A DNA stretch of 15,645 nt from CAZIWJ01 sp964542855 (lineage in GTDB: Bacteria > Bacteroidota > Bacteroidia > Cytophagales > Cyclobacteriaceae). The notes beneath the pieces were generated by a model. The model was not told the origin of the DNA. It searched no databases and saw nothing but the letters and a program-made list of their open reading frames with translations. Positions 15,600 through 15,645 of the stretch are shown in pieces. Numbering within the stretch: the stretch's first letter is position 1; every line of letters starts with the position of its first letter. Position numbers and translations under genes: made by a program. Location: positions 1-15,645 of the forward strand of contig CAZIWJ010000062.1 in NCBI GenBank assembly GCA_964542855.1, written 5' to 3'.

Positions 15600-15645
15600 A
15601 GATCGGAAGAGCGTCGTGTAGGGAAAGAGTGTAGATCTCGGTGGT
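15600..15645. other. Illumina TruSeq universal adapter read-through (not genomic)
   Basis: All 46 bases match, from memory, the reverse complement of the TruSeq universal adapter, starting with AGATCGGAAGAGC (15600-15612) and ending GTGTAGATCTCGGTGGT (15629-15645). They sit at the very end of the window. They should be trimmed and not annotated as biological sequence. Confidence 0.97.

Noticed and set aside
1..15645. A defence island, toxin-antitoxin pair, CRISPR array, prophage or biosynthetic cluster
   Set aside because: All large genes have ordinary assignments; no nuclease, integrase, transposase, repeat array or clustered small unknown genes were found. The S74-type tail at the left edge is common in Bacteroidota chromosomes and is no proof of a prophage.

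Overview
The window looks like chromosomal DNA of a Bacteroidota bacterium, probably Cytophagales-like. The signs are a protein ending in the gliding-motility/type IX secretion C-terminal domain (CHU_C type), an LVIVD-repeat lipoprotein, signal peptides ending in A-Q, A-rich leaders without Shine-Dalgarno sequences, and promoters of the Bacteroidetes form (TTG about 19 bp before TAnnTTTG). I see no phage genes, insertion sequence, CRISPR array, tRNA or rRNA. Genus and species cannot be told from this.

Layout. 1-252 is the 3' end of a gene on +, probably the C-terminal coiled coil of an S74-type tail-fibre/chaperone-domain protein. It converges on an SLC13-family transporter (249-1727, -), and the two stop codons overlap in the palindrome CTAG. 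Divergent from the transporter is sucD (1960-2832, +), the alpha subunit of succinyl-CoA synthetase. The 232 bp between them hold a good promoter and three copies of TAACAAG, two of which form a 10-bp inverted repeat. A hairpin terminator follows sucD. Next come an LVIVD-repeat lipoprotein (3122-4432, +) and a small outer-membrane-type protein (4443-5060, +), likely one operon. They abut a 1079-residue secreted multidomain protein on - (5061-8300) with no gap between the stop codons. Divergent from it is pncA (8470-9087, +), nicotinamidase. After 499 bp of non-coding DNA comes a 1063-residue soluble multi-PAS/GAF histidine kinase (9587-12778, +), then a small secreted barrel-like protein (12872-13408, +). 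After a probable terminator comes an S9-family prolyl oligopeptidase-type peptidase (13867-15599, +), which runs off the end.

The last 46 bases (15600-15645) are not genomic. They match the reverse complement of the Illumina TruSeq universal adapter from its first base. The apparent TGA stop of the S9 peptidase is made of two genomic bases (TG) and the first adapter base (A); the family expects TGG (Trp) there. The peptidase is therefore truncated by a library artefact and lacks its catalytic Asp and His only because the contig ends.

How the genes relate. The one functional link I can argue is the divergent SLC13 transporter/sucD pair, since di- and tricarboxylate uptake and succinyl-CoA synthetase both act around the TCA cycle. 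The shared operator-like repeat between them would suit joint control, but this is inference. The secreted protein, the LVIVD lipoprotein and the small barrels are ordinary Bacteroidota envelope genes. I found no convincing new biological system; the most solid unusual observation is the adapter junction.
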